Source of the DNA: Cyanoderma ruficeps
Lineage: Eukaryota > Chordata > Aves > Passeriformes > Timaliidae
Length of the DNA stretch: 64,000 nt
Direction of reading: 5' to 3'
NCBI GenBank assembly: GCA_008694505.1
Contig: VZDJ01007747.1
Location: 9,518,399-9,582,398 of the forward strand
The notes beneath the pieces were generated by a model that was given only the letters and a program-made list of their open reading frames with translations, was not told the DNA's origin and did not search any database. This document shows positions 39,001 to 53,100 of the stretch, piece after piece; position 1 is the first letter of the stretch; the number at the start of each line of letters is the position of its first letter. The position numbers were made by a program, and so were the translations under genes.

Positions 39001-42000
39001 ATGTTCACAGCAGACTGCCGAAAAGGTCCACTATAATGAGAAACAGAGTGTCCCCAGGCTGAGTCTGTGTCCCCTGAGCTTCTCCCCTGGCTGTCAAACT
39101 GCAAAGCTGAGAGTTCCTTAACCTGAATTTCAGATACCTTGCTTCACTCTGCAGCTGAGACAGGTGAAGAAGATTCATGCTGCCTGTTCCTGTAGCCCAA
39201 ATGAGACAAACAATATCCTGTCAGGCAGCAGTAACAGCCAAGATCCACCATGGGTTTGAATCCTGCATCATGCACAGGTTTGCTTTTGGCTCACGTGTCC
39301 TGTGACCTACAGTCAGGGTTCCTAAACTTCACCTGTGGCAAGTGTCAATTAGCAGGTGACAATTGTGTCCCTTGGCTGGGGTCCCAGACAGTTGCAGCTC
39401 ACTTTAAAACTCTTAATTTTTTCATTCAAAAATACCTTGTACAATATAAAAGCAGATTATTCTTTATTAATGAACACATGGCAAATTAAGGAATTCAGAA
39501 TGGTTATTTTTTAATGAAAAATATGGTTGAGTGCATTGCTGTTATACAACTGACATCATGAAGAAGAGCAGGACTTTCAAAAGCATCCTTGGAAGTGACT
39601 GTTAAGAACACGTGATGCTTTTAATCCATTAGCTCCTGACTTCTGATGTGAATTCCTGACTGCTTGAAGCTAGTGCCAGAAACTCCAGGCACTAGAGACA
39701 GGCCACAGTTTCACTCCTGATGTAAGCTTTTCCAGTTACAATAAAAATACAAATATTTAGTATTTACATGTCTTATTTTTCAGCATTTCTCTCCTTGTGT
39801 CATCACTAAGCTCAAAGAAATTATTACACAGTTGATGTGGATTTTACATCCCTCTATATTATAAGAATATTATCTTTCAGGTAAGCATGTTGCCCACAGC
39901 AAAGAACTTACTACCAATATGAATTACATATATTCAAGTTTAAAGAGAATGATCTCAGAACTGGCAAAGATATTGAAAAGCTGAAAATGAATTGAAAAAT
40001 ACATTGACTTAGTGATAAATCTAATTCACCATAAATAATGCTTTTTCAAAAGTCAAAAATACCAGTGCCATGTTGTGTCACTAAATTATGCAAGGGGAGT
40101 GGCTGAGGCACTGCCATTTCAGAACTCTCGAAGACAAATTTGGGGATACACCTTCCGCACTGCTTTATTGAATATCACTGTATGTTCTTCCAACCCATGA
40201 TAATGGCTATGAGATCTCCCACAAACATGATAGAAAAAAATGAACTATTACTCTGCTATTAGGAAAAAAATCACTAAGAAGCATTTATGGGTTTTCATAT
40301 CTAGTTCATACAAATTTAAAGACCAAAGTTTGTCTTCAGTGTAAGCAAGGGGGTAATTTGGCCAAAAGCTCTAAAACCTCATATACAAACAATGAAAGTG
40401 TGACTATCAATATGAAGTATTTGTTATGTTTCTGGAACATGGAGAATGTTCTACCAGCTGAACAGAAAATAATAATCAGAGAGGGATCAGAAAATTGCAT
40501 TGGAAAATAATACCATGGAAAAAAGAACCTACATATTATACTTTATAATTTTTTTAAGATAACGATCATTTTCAAAATACAAGCATGATAAAGGGTGCAC
40601 ACATACTAAAATCAGATCAATGGGGTGTCTGCCTTTCATTGAACCCCTATCTCAGTAAACACCCTTGCTTCCACCAATAAGCCTACATGTTCAGAGCAGC
40701 CACCAGATCCTTGCCTTCTTGGCCTCTGTGGCAAATCAGGAATACAAGCTGACAGTCTTAACCCAAGATCAACAAGCCTTCCAAAACACAGTTTGAAGGC
40801 TGTAGCAATCAGTGAGATGAAGTGCTTTAAAGAAAAGCTTATCTTACTCTGCTAGAATCATTGTATATCATTGTTGACGTACAAGAGTCTAAGACAAAAT
40901 ATTTCTGTATATTATCAGTTTCATAAATATGAAGTAACAAAGACTTACAGGAGGAGGTGCTTTACAGGAAAGAAGACCAGACTACATTTTTCAGCTTCTG
41001 AGCCACAGATCTTCTATCTCCAGCTGACAAACTTCAGGCATTCAGATCTAAAGGACAAGAGTTGGTTCCAAAACACATCCAGTATTCCATGTGTGCATTT
41101 TATGAAGGATGTTAGCACTATAAGGCCCTTGAAGTCAACTCTTCTCAATTTTTGCCCTTTCTCAGTACAAACATCACCAGATTGACCATTTTTTTCAGAA
41201 AGCATGTGGGCTGGTGTTTGGCAAAGCACTGAGCAGATTCTTAGCCCATTTTGTTGATGAGTAGAATTTTTTGCCTGCACAGTCTAGTACTCTGTTGCTT
41301 GTTTTAGTACTGGGCCCAGATATGATGCTAATCATACAATTTGAGGTGATTATGAACTTGGAGGAAATAATCCAAGGCTTTATCTTTGAAAGGTAGAATG
41401 ACAGACACATTTAGGCATAACTGTTTTCAGTTGTAAAGATGATGTTTCCCTGGGGAAGTGCACAGACTGCAAAGTGAAAAAAACCTGAGTTTGATTTTAC
41501 TTAATTAAAATATAAGAGAAATATTAATTGGAGTGGAAGTTATATTGTAATTATTTGGATGATTTAAATTTCAAAAAGAGTACTCAGTTTTTGGAGTCTA
41601 ATCCTTGTGTTTCTGTGTGCACAATAAAGATGTCACATATTAAGCTAGAAATCCAGTGGGCAATTTACATTTTAATAGCTCAGAAGCAGGTTTCTGTGGA
41701 GTGCTGTAGAGGAACACATCTCTCTTTTGGATTATCCAGGCATTTATTATGTGCACCAGTCATCCAAAATTTTTCAGGATGTAACTTTTTCCAACATAGT
41801 TTAAGCTTCAAAAGATCCACAAAAGATGATCATTCAAATAATTATAAAAACAGAACATATGACCAATTAGATAAGACCATGTAATGAAATACTTTTTTAT
41901 CCATCAGAGCCAACTTTCACAATCCTTTTGCTTTTAAAAGAATTCTATTATTACCATTCCCCAGTGATTCTATTGCAATAGATTGATTTGTCTTTCAAAC

Positions 42001-43976
42001 AAAAGGATATGTTTGAGAAATTACAAAAAATGCACCTTTTTTTTAACTGACATCATAGTTTCAGTACACCCCTTAATCTTTTCTGCATGACCTTGAAAGA
42101 GGAAAAGTAGTGACTAGCTTCACAAAGCCCTATGGTTCAACACACCTCCAGAAAAGAGGTCCATGACCCATTCTCAAAGTTACCCACACATTGCAGTGAG
42201 ATGAATGTGCACCATAAGTAAAACCTGGACATCAAGAGGCTGTGCTTTAAGCACAGCTCCATTTTTTGCTCTGCCAGTGTTACCAGTTAATACACCGTGA
42301 TTGGAACAGAAATCCAGCCAGTGACTGCTCCTGTACCCATTTAAGCTCTCCTTGTTAACAGGCACCACTCTTTGGATACCAGACACTAATCAACTGCTTG
42401 TTCCTTTTCTAATGAAGTTGTCCACAAGTGTCTGAAAAGTGGTGTCCCTGAGACTACAGCTTCAGTGGAAACAAGTGAATCACATGGATTTTTCAATTAT
42501 CATTGAGTTTGTCTTTCAAGGAACAGTACAGAATTATTGCATAATCTTTTTCGGTGCTTTATATATACAATTTACATATATATATATATATATTCGGCTG
42601 ATATATTTCCCATTTCCTCAAACACTGAAAGCAATATTTTCTTTATGTTTTGTACTGTGTGTGCCTATCACAAGATCAGGGCTATTTTAGCTGTTCAACA
42701 GCGTTATGAACAACATTTTTAATAGGCTTTCAATAATATTCTCAATATACCATCAAGAAAATTAAAAAGATTATTGTTTTTCTTTGAGGGAAAAAAAAAC
42801 AAAAAACAAGAGATTAGAGTTCAAGTCCTGAAGAAAGCAGGGGATGTTTTAATTCAACAATACTTTTATACAATAAAAATATTGTACAAGAGTATTTCAA
42901 TGGTTTACTTCCCATGTTCCTAAGTTACAATTCCTTTTTATTACAAAGTTGTTATTGCCAGAAATCAATTGAATCAACTCGTTCAGTGCAGGGAATTTGT
43001 AGCCTTTTATGTTTTGAGCGAGACACTAATAGCTCCTGAAGCTAATAATAAATAATATTTGTATTATTGTAGATTATTGCTGGCATTTCTCAGTGGATAG
43101 ATAGGTCTTACAATGCCAAGTGTTTTAGAAAAAAAAATACTTGTAGGAAGCAGTTGCTTCAGTGTAAAGTTTATTCAAAATGGACAATGGTTTTGAAGAG
43201 AAAAATAATGGATTCCTATAATATCCTACATATATAAAGCCTATTCTTGGTTACCATCAAAATTAAATGCAGCTGAAATGTAAGAAAAGCAATATAACTA
43301 AAAAAGGTAACAAAATAATATCAGTATCAATAGAAAGTGATACATGCACTAAGCAAGCTGAAGAGTTACTTCATAGTTTGTGTCAGCACCATGAAATATT
43401 GCTGGACCAGCAGTTTTCTTTTTACAGATATTTTACTTTGACCTTATTAGTTTGGCTTTTGCAAAGACATAGCTGTCAAATTTGCAGCAAAAATGGAAAA
43501 AGTGTTTACTCTACTATTCAGTAGTAGAGGGACATCCTTTCTTATTTTTCCCCATCAGCACTATTTTATATGAAATTAATGATTTGGTATGATTTGCAGA
43601 ACAACAAAGGAATTACCACAGGGGTAAAATTGATACATTAATGTAACTTAGCATGAACACTTTTACTGGAACTCATACTTTTAATTCAATATTGAGCTAA
43701 AGAATACTTTTTTCTTCATACCAGTTGTCTTACAAGATTTCCTACAAGATACAGATTAATTTCACTTTTTTTTTAAGATTTAGGTTTTAATGCTATTATC
43801 AATAGTCACGACCCTTCTTCAAATATTGTCTTTACCTGAATTTATCCAAATGAATGCTAACATTTGTTATTAATAGTAGTTATGAAGTGAATTATAATCC
43901 ACAGATAAATGAAATCTCTAAATTTTGCACTTGAAAGGAGACTGAAAGGAGACTCAAAACTGACCCATAAAAATGG
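36004..43976. other. AT-rich unique sequence, no supported gene
   Basis: About 8 kb without a recognised transposon. A minus-strand exon-like block at 36467-36619 (153 nt, acceptor GTCTGTTACAG, donor CTAG|GTGTGT, phase 1 to 1) has a protein-like frame with KLLENGLSILLQGGEYKVKE, but nothing nearby supports it. A slightly less AT-rich patch lies at 39000-39380. An (AT)n run is at 42576-42593. Confidence 0.45.
42576..42593. repeat. (AT)n microsatellite
   Basis: An 18-bp AT run. The two overlapping 61- and 83-codon plus frames here read tyrosine/isoleucine repeats straight from it and are not genes. Confidence 0.93.
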
Positions 43977-43991
43977 AGGGGGGGGGGGGAG
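43977..43991. repeat. Poly(G) run in a purine-rich patch
   Basis: A G-rich run with at least ten consecutive G on the plus strand, within a GA-rich stretch that continues to about 44020. It is likely to be error-prone in sequencing, so its length should be treated as approximate. Confidence 0.85.
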
Positions 43992-46900
43992 TAGAGAAGA
44001 AGGGGGAGCACGGGGGCCACGGTTAATCTGCATTCCCACGTTTAATGCTTTTAACATTTCCCAAGCCAATTTGACATCTCTGAATCAGCACACTTACTGA
44101 GTCTGCACTGGTTATCATCAGCTATTGCTCTAAATAGATACCTTCTGAATCATTGTCCTTAACACTATTTCAGAAGTAAATTTTAAATGTGTTGCTTCAT
44201 GGTCTAAATTCACTTGTCCATGTCTAGTGCAGATATTTTGATTATGATTTAGGTATCTATTTTTTGATACTTCCTTGGGGGACAATGAACCATACAGAGT
44301 AAGTAAATAGGGCAGGGGAGACCCACACTACTTTGCAGTGGTGACTGGAGGGCAGGGAGGATGTTTTAATATATCTAAACTGTCACTAGATGCCAAAGTT
44401 TATGGCAAACCAAATTTCATCCTTAGAAATGAAAGCAAAGATGGAAGAATAAAGGAACTTGACCTGCTCACTCACCTTTTAAAATGATCTTTTCCAAATG
44501 AGGTTAAGGAAGATAGAGTATTGAGTCCCTACTATGGCAAATAGAACCCTTGGCTGTGAATCTCTGGCAATAGCTGATGATTAGTGGTAAAGATCCTGTG
44601 AGTATCTAGAGGAGAATGTGCATCAAGGGCATGTATTACACAGTAGGAAAAACATTTCGTATTGTGCACCAAATACTATTAAGAGAGTAGAGAATTAAAA
44701 ACCATATTAAACAAACTTCCCTGACTCATAAAAATCAAGCTGCCAAATAGCCTTTCAAATGCTATTTCTCTTTGATTCCTTCTGCTTGAGACTCCTGACC
44801 AAACAAAACAAGAATGTATTTTTAAAAAATGTTTTACGAAGAACAACCCTGCACTAGAAGAACAGAGACCTCCTGATCCACAAGATCTTTTCTGATCCCT
44901 ATGCACTGTTTTACATATAAGAATATCCACAGTCAGCCTTTTTCCAACACCATATGCCATTAAAAACATGATTCATTTTCACCCTCTGTTTAAGCTGTCT
45001 CTAGTGTTGTTCAGTTATTAAGATCCATGGGGTGCACATATGAAGGTGCTACTTCTCAGGGGGTAAGAGCCGGGGAGGAAAGCAACCAAATACTGTTCAG
45101 TTGTTAATGTGCTCCATCAGAAATTTTGGCTTCTTCAGTGTAAAGCTCATGGGAAAAATGCTCAGGCAAGGTAACGCTCCCTTCTGGCAGAGCAGGAAAA
45201 GGCCTCTCACCTTGGAGGAAAGGCAGGTTACCCACAAAGGTGCAGGCCATGTTGTCCTACTTCCCCCCCAGCTACCCATGTCACCTAACACATGTAGCCA
45301 ATACAATAAAGAGGAGCTGAAGAGACACTGAAGTCATGCCTCAGTCTTCTGGAGTTCAGTTGTGACATTTTGGAGTCTTCCACTTGAAATACTCCTAGAG
45401 GATGGCAAGGTGTTCTGTCACTGCAAGTGATTCACAGGGTTAAAGCACAAAGAGCCCATCCTCAGTAAGAGTAAACCTTGACTAGCAAGGTTAAGACATT
45501 CAATTAGGGGATTCTGTGATTTAGATATGCAAAAAGACTACAACTGAAAAGCAGAAGCTTATCTCTAACCCTGGTAATTTAGCTGTAATTTCTTCTGCTG
45601 TGACCTTCCTGTGAAGTACTTCCAATAGATATGAGGCCTCCACTAAGAGCATGACAATCACCTGACAGAAACGATCTTCTCCAGTGGAAATAATTAGCAT
45701 AAAATCAATACATGGATTCTGCTTAATTATCATAAATAACTCCAATGAGTCATTAATGGCAAAGAACCCTTATTTTTTTGGCACAGGTGAGTTTTTCTTG
45801 GTTTAGCATACCTAAAAATTACCTTGGTTATTTGCTTTTGCATTTGTATAACATTCTATTTGGTATAAAGTCAGAAACTTCACTGTAATAGTAAAAAAAT
45901 AGAAACTTTTAAAAAACATTACAGTGGAAAGGAAAATCTCACTGTAAAAAATTGAAGAAAAATTAGCATAATGGACTAAAGAAAAAGAAAACTACAGTAT
46001 TAAATGACAGAATTTTATGAAGGAGGACAGATGAGTGGAAATTCATGTAAAGTGACAGTTCTACATGTATCTCATGGCTATTCACTCAACTCCTGCCCAT
46101 TTTTGGTCGAACACAATGCTCATGGTAAGGCCTCCTGTTTGCTGAGGCCAGCACCAGATGAACATTTGTTCAATGAATGTATTGTCCTGTAAATTTAAGA
46201 GATCCAGTTGAATAAATATTTGGTCAAAGTGAGCAAGAAATGTGTGTGAGCATGGCAGATAAGAATATATAGACAAATGTGAACAAATATTTCCAAGATG
46301 CAGTTCTGTCAGGTTTTGATAATCCTCTAAAGCAGACGTAACTGGGATAGTGTATTACAATTGAAGGCTTTTTATGCTTCTGGGAATTATATATTATATT
46401 TGAGATTTAAAATATACTCTGTGTGTGTTACCTACAAGAAAGGCAAAGTACTCTGCTTGCAAGAACAAGAAAAACTGTGAAAAACTACAAAAAGTGTATT
46501 TTTAAAAATATATCTACACGTTACTCTTATGCATTTATTTCACCATGTAGAAGTACAAATTAAGCTGTAAATTAGAAAGCCTTCTCTGAATTTTTAAAAT
46601 GGAACAAATTTACTGACTACATATTATTTTCTTTTCGTATAAACTCTCATCATGATTAAAAGAAATATTTGCACTGCTGAAGACATTCTAGATCTCTCAA
46701 ACATATATTAAGAATGTTAGCAACATAAATAATGACAGCCCATTAGAGTAATTATGTTATGGATATAAATATGCGTGAGTCAGAAAAACTTTTTTTAAAT
46801 CTGAAAATCATTACTTTTGCTTAGAAAGACACTTCAGTCTGCTGGCATGAAGAAAGAGTAACATATTCAGCACTCCTTGATAGGAGTTGCTGAATTATTA

Positions 46901-47092
46901 GAAATACTTCTCATCCAGTGTTGCACGTTTTATTTTAGAAGGAATTTGTATTACGAAGTTTCATACCAGAGCAATAATCTCCTTCACTAGGAAAAAAAAG
47001 TGGCAGTACGAATAGGTTAGAGATAGATAAACATTCCTAGGAAAACTCTGAGTCATAATGCAAACAAACACACTTCATTTTTGTATGTAAAA
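43992..47092. other. AT-rich unique sequence, no supported gene
   Basis: No gene or transposon is recognised. The minus-strand frame at 45521-45745 contains a protein-like run (VEASYLLEVLHRKVTAEEIT), but its only possible boundaries are weak splice signals. I leave it uncalled. Confidence 0.45.
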
Positions 47093-47128
47093 GCAGTAGT
47101 AGTAGTAGCAGTAGTAGTAAGAGTAGTA
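47093..47128. repeat. (AGT)n microsatellite
   Basis: A 36-bp trinucleotide tract of AGT units with two single-base interruptions (AGC and AAG). It has no open-frame context. Confidence 0.93.
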
Positions 47129-50100
47129 TCACAACTTTCTTTCTCCTACTAACACTAGTTTAGGGCGAAACACGTCAGAATCTCAGCCCTGGGACCCAAA
47201 GAAAAGGGGACTGCCATTTTCAAAAATTTGAGTGAGACATGGGAACAATACAGTTTTTATAAACCAATTTTTCTGGGTTTGCAGGTTTGTGTCTGAGGTT
47301 TGAACTTGATACTACCCTAGAGCAAACATAAGCAATTGGAGCAGAGTGCAACTGAAAGAAAAATTGGCCTTGCACCATCTGAGTATTGTAACTTAATGGC
47401 TTCACAGTAATTTTTACAAGACAATACAGCATTGCCAAGATTATTGCTGAACTTTGCAGAGCAGTACTGAATCTGCTGCTTTGCTTTTCCATAAACCAAA
47501 TATGGAAGGATAATTGGCCTTAGGTACAAAGTCCTATTCCTTTCCTCTGAAGCCTTAGTACTGGCCTGGACAACTGGTTGGTCATCTCCTTCCAGTTCAG
47601 GTATTTACTTTTCCAAAAGTACATTTTCCAAATTACAGCTCTTGATAAAGTTTCAACTGACATCCACTGTGCAGTTTAACTATGATTAAAACTGGGGTTA
47701 ATCCAAATATATGATACGTCACTTGTGTAGCAGACAACCTCTAAATGACTTAGTACAATAATAAAAACACTTGCTGTATAGTTAGGTAATTAACTGTATG
47801 AAAAAACTGAGCAATCTTTCTGCTATAGTTTAATTTCTGAAAAAAAAAGTAAATCACCTATAAGTTGGCAGCCTGTGTGCAAATATTGTTTGTGTACTGT
47901 AAATTTTCAATTTCCCCATCTTAATTTACATTCTTTTTATTTGTCTCTTCAAAATGAACATTTTCTCATTAAAATGGGTTGAGTAATGATATAGGGATGA
48001 TATTCTTCATGGCCTATTTATTTTCAATTCTAGTCACCTCTGAATAATATATTCTTTAATACTTGAGTGAAGACGTGCCATTAGTAAGATCATAATAAAT
48101 ATGACTTGTTATCAGAATACAAATGGAAAATAAAACTATACTCTAAAAATTATGAGCCCCCTGGGATGAGTTAGTCCTTGATTTATACTTGGCCCCTAAA
48201 GACTATAAGGCTATGACAAACCATTCTCATTACCTATGCTCTGTCTGCATTTATCTATTGCATACTTCAGGGCAGACAGTTACACATTTACAATATGTTC
48301 ATTAGAAAAAATAAGAAAGGCAGATAGAATTCCAATAGGTTTTTACAAAGAATCATCCCAGAAAGGTGAAAAATAGAAAAGTAAAAATGCCATTGCAAAC
48401 ATCACACATGTCAAACAGGCTCTCTCCTAAACACCTCTGATTTGGGCTGAAGATGAGGGAAATGACTGGGTCTAAGAATTTTCCCTGTGTGGAAGGAACT
48501 TCAGAGCAGATCATCATTCACCCCAAAAGCTTACCCTTTTCTGAGGCCCTTTTCCAGTCTCTGAGGAAGCAGAGTGGCTTGCAAAGGCTTGAATGTACTA
48601 TGCTGTTTTAGGCAGACAGCATTTTACTCTCTGCGTAAAAAGAGATTGTATCTTAGGGGAATTTTCCTGTGCTGTATAATAAACTCTCCTCATGTGGCCC
48701 TTTTTTCTTTTATTCCCTGCTATGTTTTCTAATTTTCTACTATCCAGTATAGAATAAGAACAACAGAAAGGTAGAAATTAAGGGAAATTGTGCCAATTCT
48801 CACCCAATAAGGTGCCTAGCAAAGTTAGCAATGCTGAGCATGTGACTTGAAAGCTGATCTTTAATTCAACACAAGGTGCCAGTTGCTAATCTGAAATATC
48901 TTACAAAAGGAATATTGAAAGTCTGAGCAACATGACTCATGGTATACAGAATATATTTCCACAGAAAGAGCAAGAAATTAAGAGTTTGGGGATTTTTTGT
49001 ATAAACAAGTGTATATAAAGTTATGTGCATTTTTCTTTCTAAAAAACAATAACTGCAAGTGAGAATTTTGTTATCACTCTCCCTTCCATCTTTATCAGAA
49101 TTCTGCATTACAGCCTGTCCAGAAAACACTTCCTAGCCTCAAATCAGGTTTTCCACCTCCTTTTTCAAGAGAAGTTTGTTCTCATGGGACCATTTTACTC
49201 TCACTGAGCTACATCTTAATCGGCAGACAATTCACTGAATAGACTCAGTTTGAATTCTTGTTTCACACAGTCACACTCAATTGAGCATAGATGCTGGTGA
49301 TCATTAAAGCCCATGGCCTTCTTCTGGCAGTTTTGTGGAAAACGTCCAAAATCCACACAGTGACTGAATTTTATATTCCCCTGAGATGAGAGGTGTGCAC
49401 TGTGCAATGAGATGACCTTCTGTTGCTCCCGCCCCAGTACACTCACATGTGGATATTCTCACCCTTACAGCAGAAATAGTCAGGAAAACTGAGAGCTACA
49501 AACTTTAGGCTGAGTAATCCTACCATACGTACCTGTTACCTCAGCTTGCTGGGAGCATGAGAGACACAGTTGAAATGCACAGACCTATTAAGTCAAAGGC
49601 TGCAATCTCCACAGTGGATGCAGGTAAACTTCATGTTTTCCACTCAGTGAGCTTTCACCAGGAGTTTTAAAGAAAATCCAATCCATAATGAAAGGTCTTG
49701 TATGCTTGTATAGCTGGACTTATTATAAATGTCTCCTTTGTTTCTTGGTATATTCTCAAAAGGTTTCAACCATTTCTCTCATCCATAACTTTAAAGAGTA
49801 AAGTTTATAATATTTGCATCAATGCAAAGAAAAGTATTGTCTTGAATATATCAATGTCATTATATAAAGCTCCTAGATATTTCACAATCTCATCTTTAAA
49901 ATGGATATTAAAAAAGGCAGGGGAGCTCAAAACCCATTTACATGTAAAAAAACACTCAGACACTGCCTTCTGATCTCACTTCAGCAAAAATGGTATTGAT
50001 TGAATCACAGCAAAACAGAACAAAAAGTCCAAATATAATGGAAATTAAGTAAAACAATTTCTATAAGACAATGACAGAAAAATACTGGATTTTGGCTGGT

Positions 50101-53100
50101 TTTATGTTGATCTCAGAGAAGAACCTAGGTATGCTTTAACCAAAAATATAGAAGCAAAGTAACAAAGAACTAAGTTCCATTCTTCCTAGTGATTCCAACA
50201 AAAGTAGTTTTTAGTCATTAAGAATAGAGAATATGCACTAGTCATGTATTCCATTTCCTTATCAGGCCAAGACATTTTGGCTAATATACGAGTCATTTGT
50301 AAAAAATCACACTTTTTGTGCATAATAGTATAACTTGTTCAAATAGTTTTGAAGTAAAAGCAATATTAGAACATAAGGCAATTAAGCTCATACTTCGATT
50401 ATTCTACTGTTTGGCTCACAATGATTTTCCAGAAAGGCAGTTTATTGAGAAAGGGGTACATCAGCTCACATTTTGAATGCTGGTTTTGCAACACAGGAAG
50501 CCTGTTTATTTATTTATAAGTGACAGCTTAGATTCTATCAGCTGAAGTATTGTCAGGCAGCAACAACCAGCTGACGCACAGACACTGGGGCCAGAGCATG
50601 TCCTGGCAGAAAATCCTGCCCACACAATGGCCAAGACAGAAATGAGGTTTAATCCAACACTTACGGCGTCAGATGAAATTGTGAAATGCACAATCTTTTT
50701 GGTAAAGATTTCTCCCAGAATCACTGGTCTTGAAACACTTCTGTAGAAAGTCACAGTTTCTTCCTTTCAGCATTTTGCTCCAGAGTTTTCTAATCTCTGA
50801 GGCTTTTATTGAGGATTTTACCCTCAGGCAATGGTTACCAATGTTTAATGTAAACAGCCATGCCAAATTACAGGACTTATTCTAGTGTACAGTGAGATAA
50901 TAGGGTGCCAGTTCACAGTGCATTACACAGGAAAAGAGCATGTCTCCATTTTGCTCCCTGTTTGCTGTTGGCTCTTAAGGGAGGTAAAATCTCAGCATCG
51001 CAAAAAAGCGATAGACAAAACTGAAGTCATTAGATGAAGTGTTCTGTGTACTTTCAGACTGCAGACACAACCATTATGGCAGACAGCATATTTCCATACT
51101 GGTGGATATTGGGCAGATATTTAAATTCACAAGAAATAGAACTAATAAGCAGGAATTTCAGGAAGTAAACAAGTAGGTAATTAAATCTGCTTACGACAGT
51201 AGCTAATAATCCTCATATACGTAAGACATCCAAATATCGTCACTGCAACTGATTATCATTTGTTCTCCCATTTTTTCTATGTGCACTTAATAACATTTTC
51301 TAGGCAAATAAAAAATGCATGAAGCCCAAAAATAACAGAATGAATGCTAATATGCTAGATTTGTTGTAGGATTATAGGACACGTGAAAAATATTTATAAT
51401 CCTTCATATAATGTTCAAATGGGGTAATCTGTATAGATTCAGACTGTGGAATTGTACAGAATATGCCACCTCTAGCTATTCTACTCACAGATCAGGGTAA
51501 TTTTTCCACAGATTATTTATACAGTACACAGAGAAAAATTTGAAGTGATTGAAGAGGCTGCCAAACACCATACTCTGCCTTCAGGATATAGATGATACCT
51601 TTAAAATGGGTGAAAGGCTAATTAATCTTGAACTGTTCATGGATGATATATAAGATAATATGCCTTAGCCTGACAGCTTTTGGGGAAGGCAGACAATTAA
51701 AAACAGAGCCACGGTTTTCTTCGCAAGACAGCACACATACAAAAAATCAGACAAGAGAGGTTAATATACAGATGCATGAGAATTTGAATGCCACTTGAAA
51801 TACAACTTGAAACTCAATCTTCCCGGGGAATATTATGGATTGCTACAGGGCAGACTGGTTGAGTTTGACAGAATCCACAGCTTCAGGTCTCAAACAGGTA
51901 TTTTACTGGGGGAAAAGGCTGCTATATGCATTTTACTGTACTGTCACTTTCAAGCAATAAATCTGCTTTCTAACAGATGCAGCTTTCACAGCAAATTACA
52001 ACTGCATTCTTCAATTTTCTCAAAGACAGCCATCAAGATATATTCATCCCATAACGAGGCAACAATCTTCTTTACTGTTTCATTTATACTTGTTCAATAT
52101 GTGTACACACCTATCATTATTGTTCTTATTCCTTACCATGTCTAAAATGATGTGACATGCTTCCTAAACAATGACTATATCAACACAGAAGTCATGATTT
52201 TATCCTGAGTGAAAGAGAATTTAAAGATTTCATGTCAAATATGTCCAAACTTAGAAAAAATAGAGCAGTAAAAAATAAATTGCCTTGCTTCATAGATGAA
52301 TTTTGCAGCTTGCACTGTAGTTAATGGCTAGACTTCTTCCTGTGCCTGATCTAAGAGGTTTGATTGACAATAATCAAGCTATTTTGTTCCACAGAAATAT
52401 CTGGCACCTTGTGGAGTTATATGAGTAATAGATAGAACAGGTGAGATTTTTGGATCTTTTGTGCTTAGTGCTAAGCTATACTCTTCAGGTACTGAACTGT
52501 AAGAAATATATGGGACACAACATATTAATGATAAAAGCATCTTTTTCCAATTGCCTTGATTTACAGACATAATATCTGAGTATATTAAAACTAATCTACA
52601 TGAAATTTTACTATAACATCCTTTCTGGGTGGTGGGAGAGGGCAAGGCAGAGATGATGTGGTTTTATCACCCAAGAGAACAGGTTTCCTTAATCTATAAA
52701 TAAAAAACATTCACCTCTTTCACATATTTTTTTGTCACATTCCCCTGGCTTGCACTATTTCAGGCTGTACATTACACAACTTTAAGCACAATCAAAAGCA
52801 AGACTGTATCTGCATTGACATTTAAAAGAAATATTTGCACTTTTGCAAATGGCATCAAGAATGGTGCATACCTCTTATTTAACCCACTGAAAGTTTGATC
52901 ACTTGCAACTATTCAGGTGGGTGATTGCAGGCAGCAGATGACCCCTGTGGCTCACACATTTTCTGCATGACTGTAACGTAAGTCTTCCCCCTTGCTTATG
53001 TTTCCCAAAGTACGTTTTTCAATGGTTTGCTTAATATGGCTTCATTTGAAATGGCCTAGCACAACACTTTCTTGCACACTAGAAAAAGACCTACTTTCAC

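Noticed and set aside
39250..39275. GGTTTGAATCC as the B box of a tRNA gene or tRNA-derived SINE
   Set aside because: No A box at the right distance and no cloverleaf stems could be formed around it.
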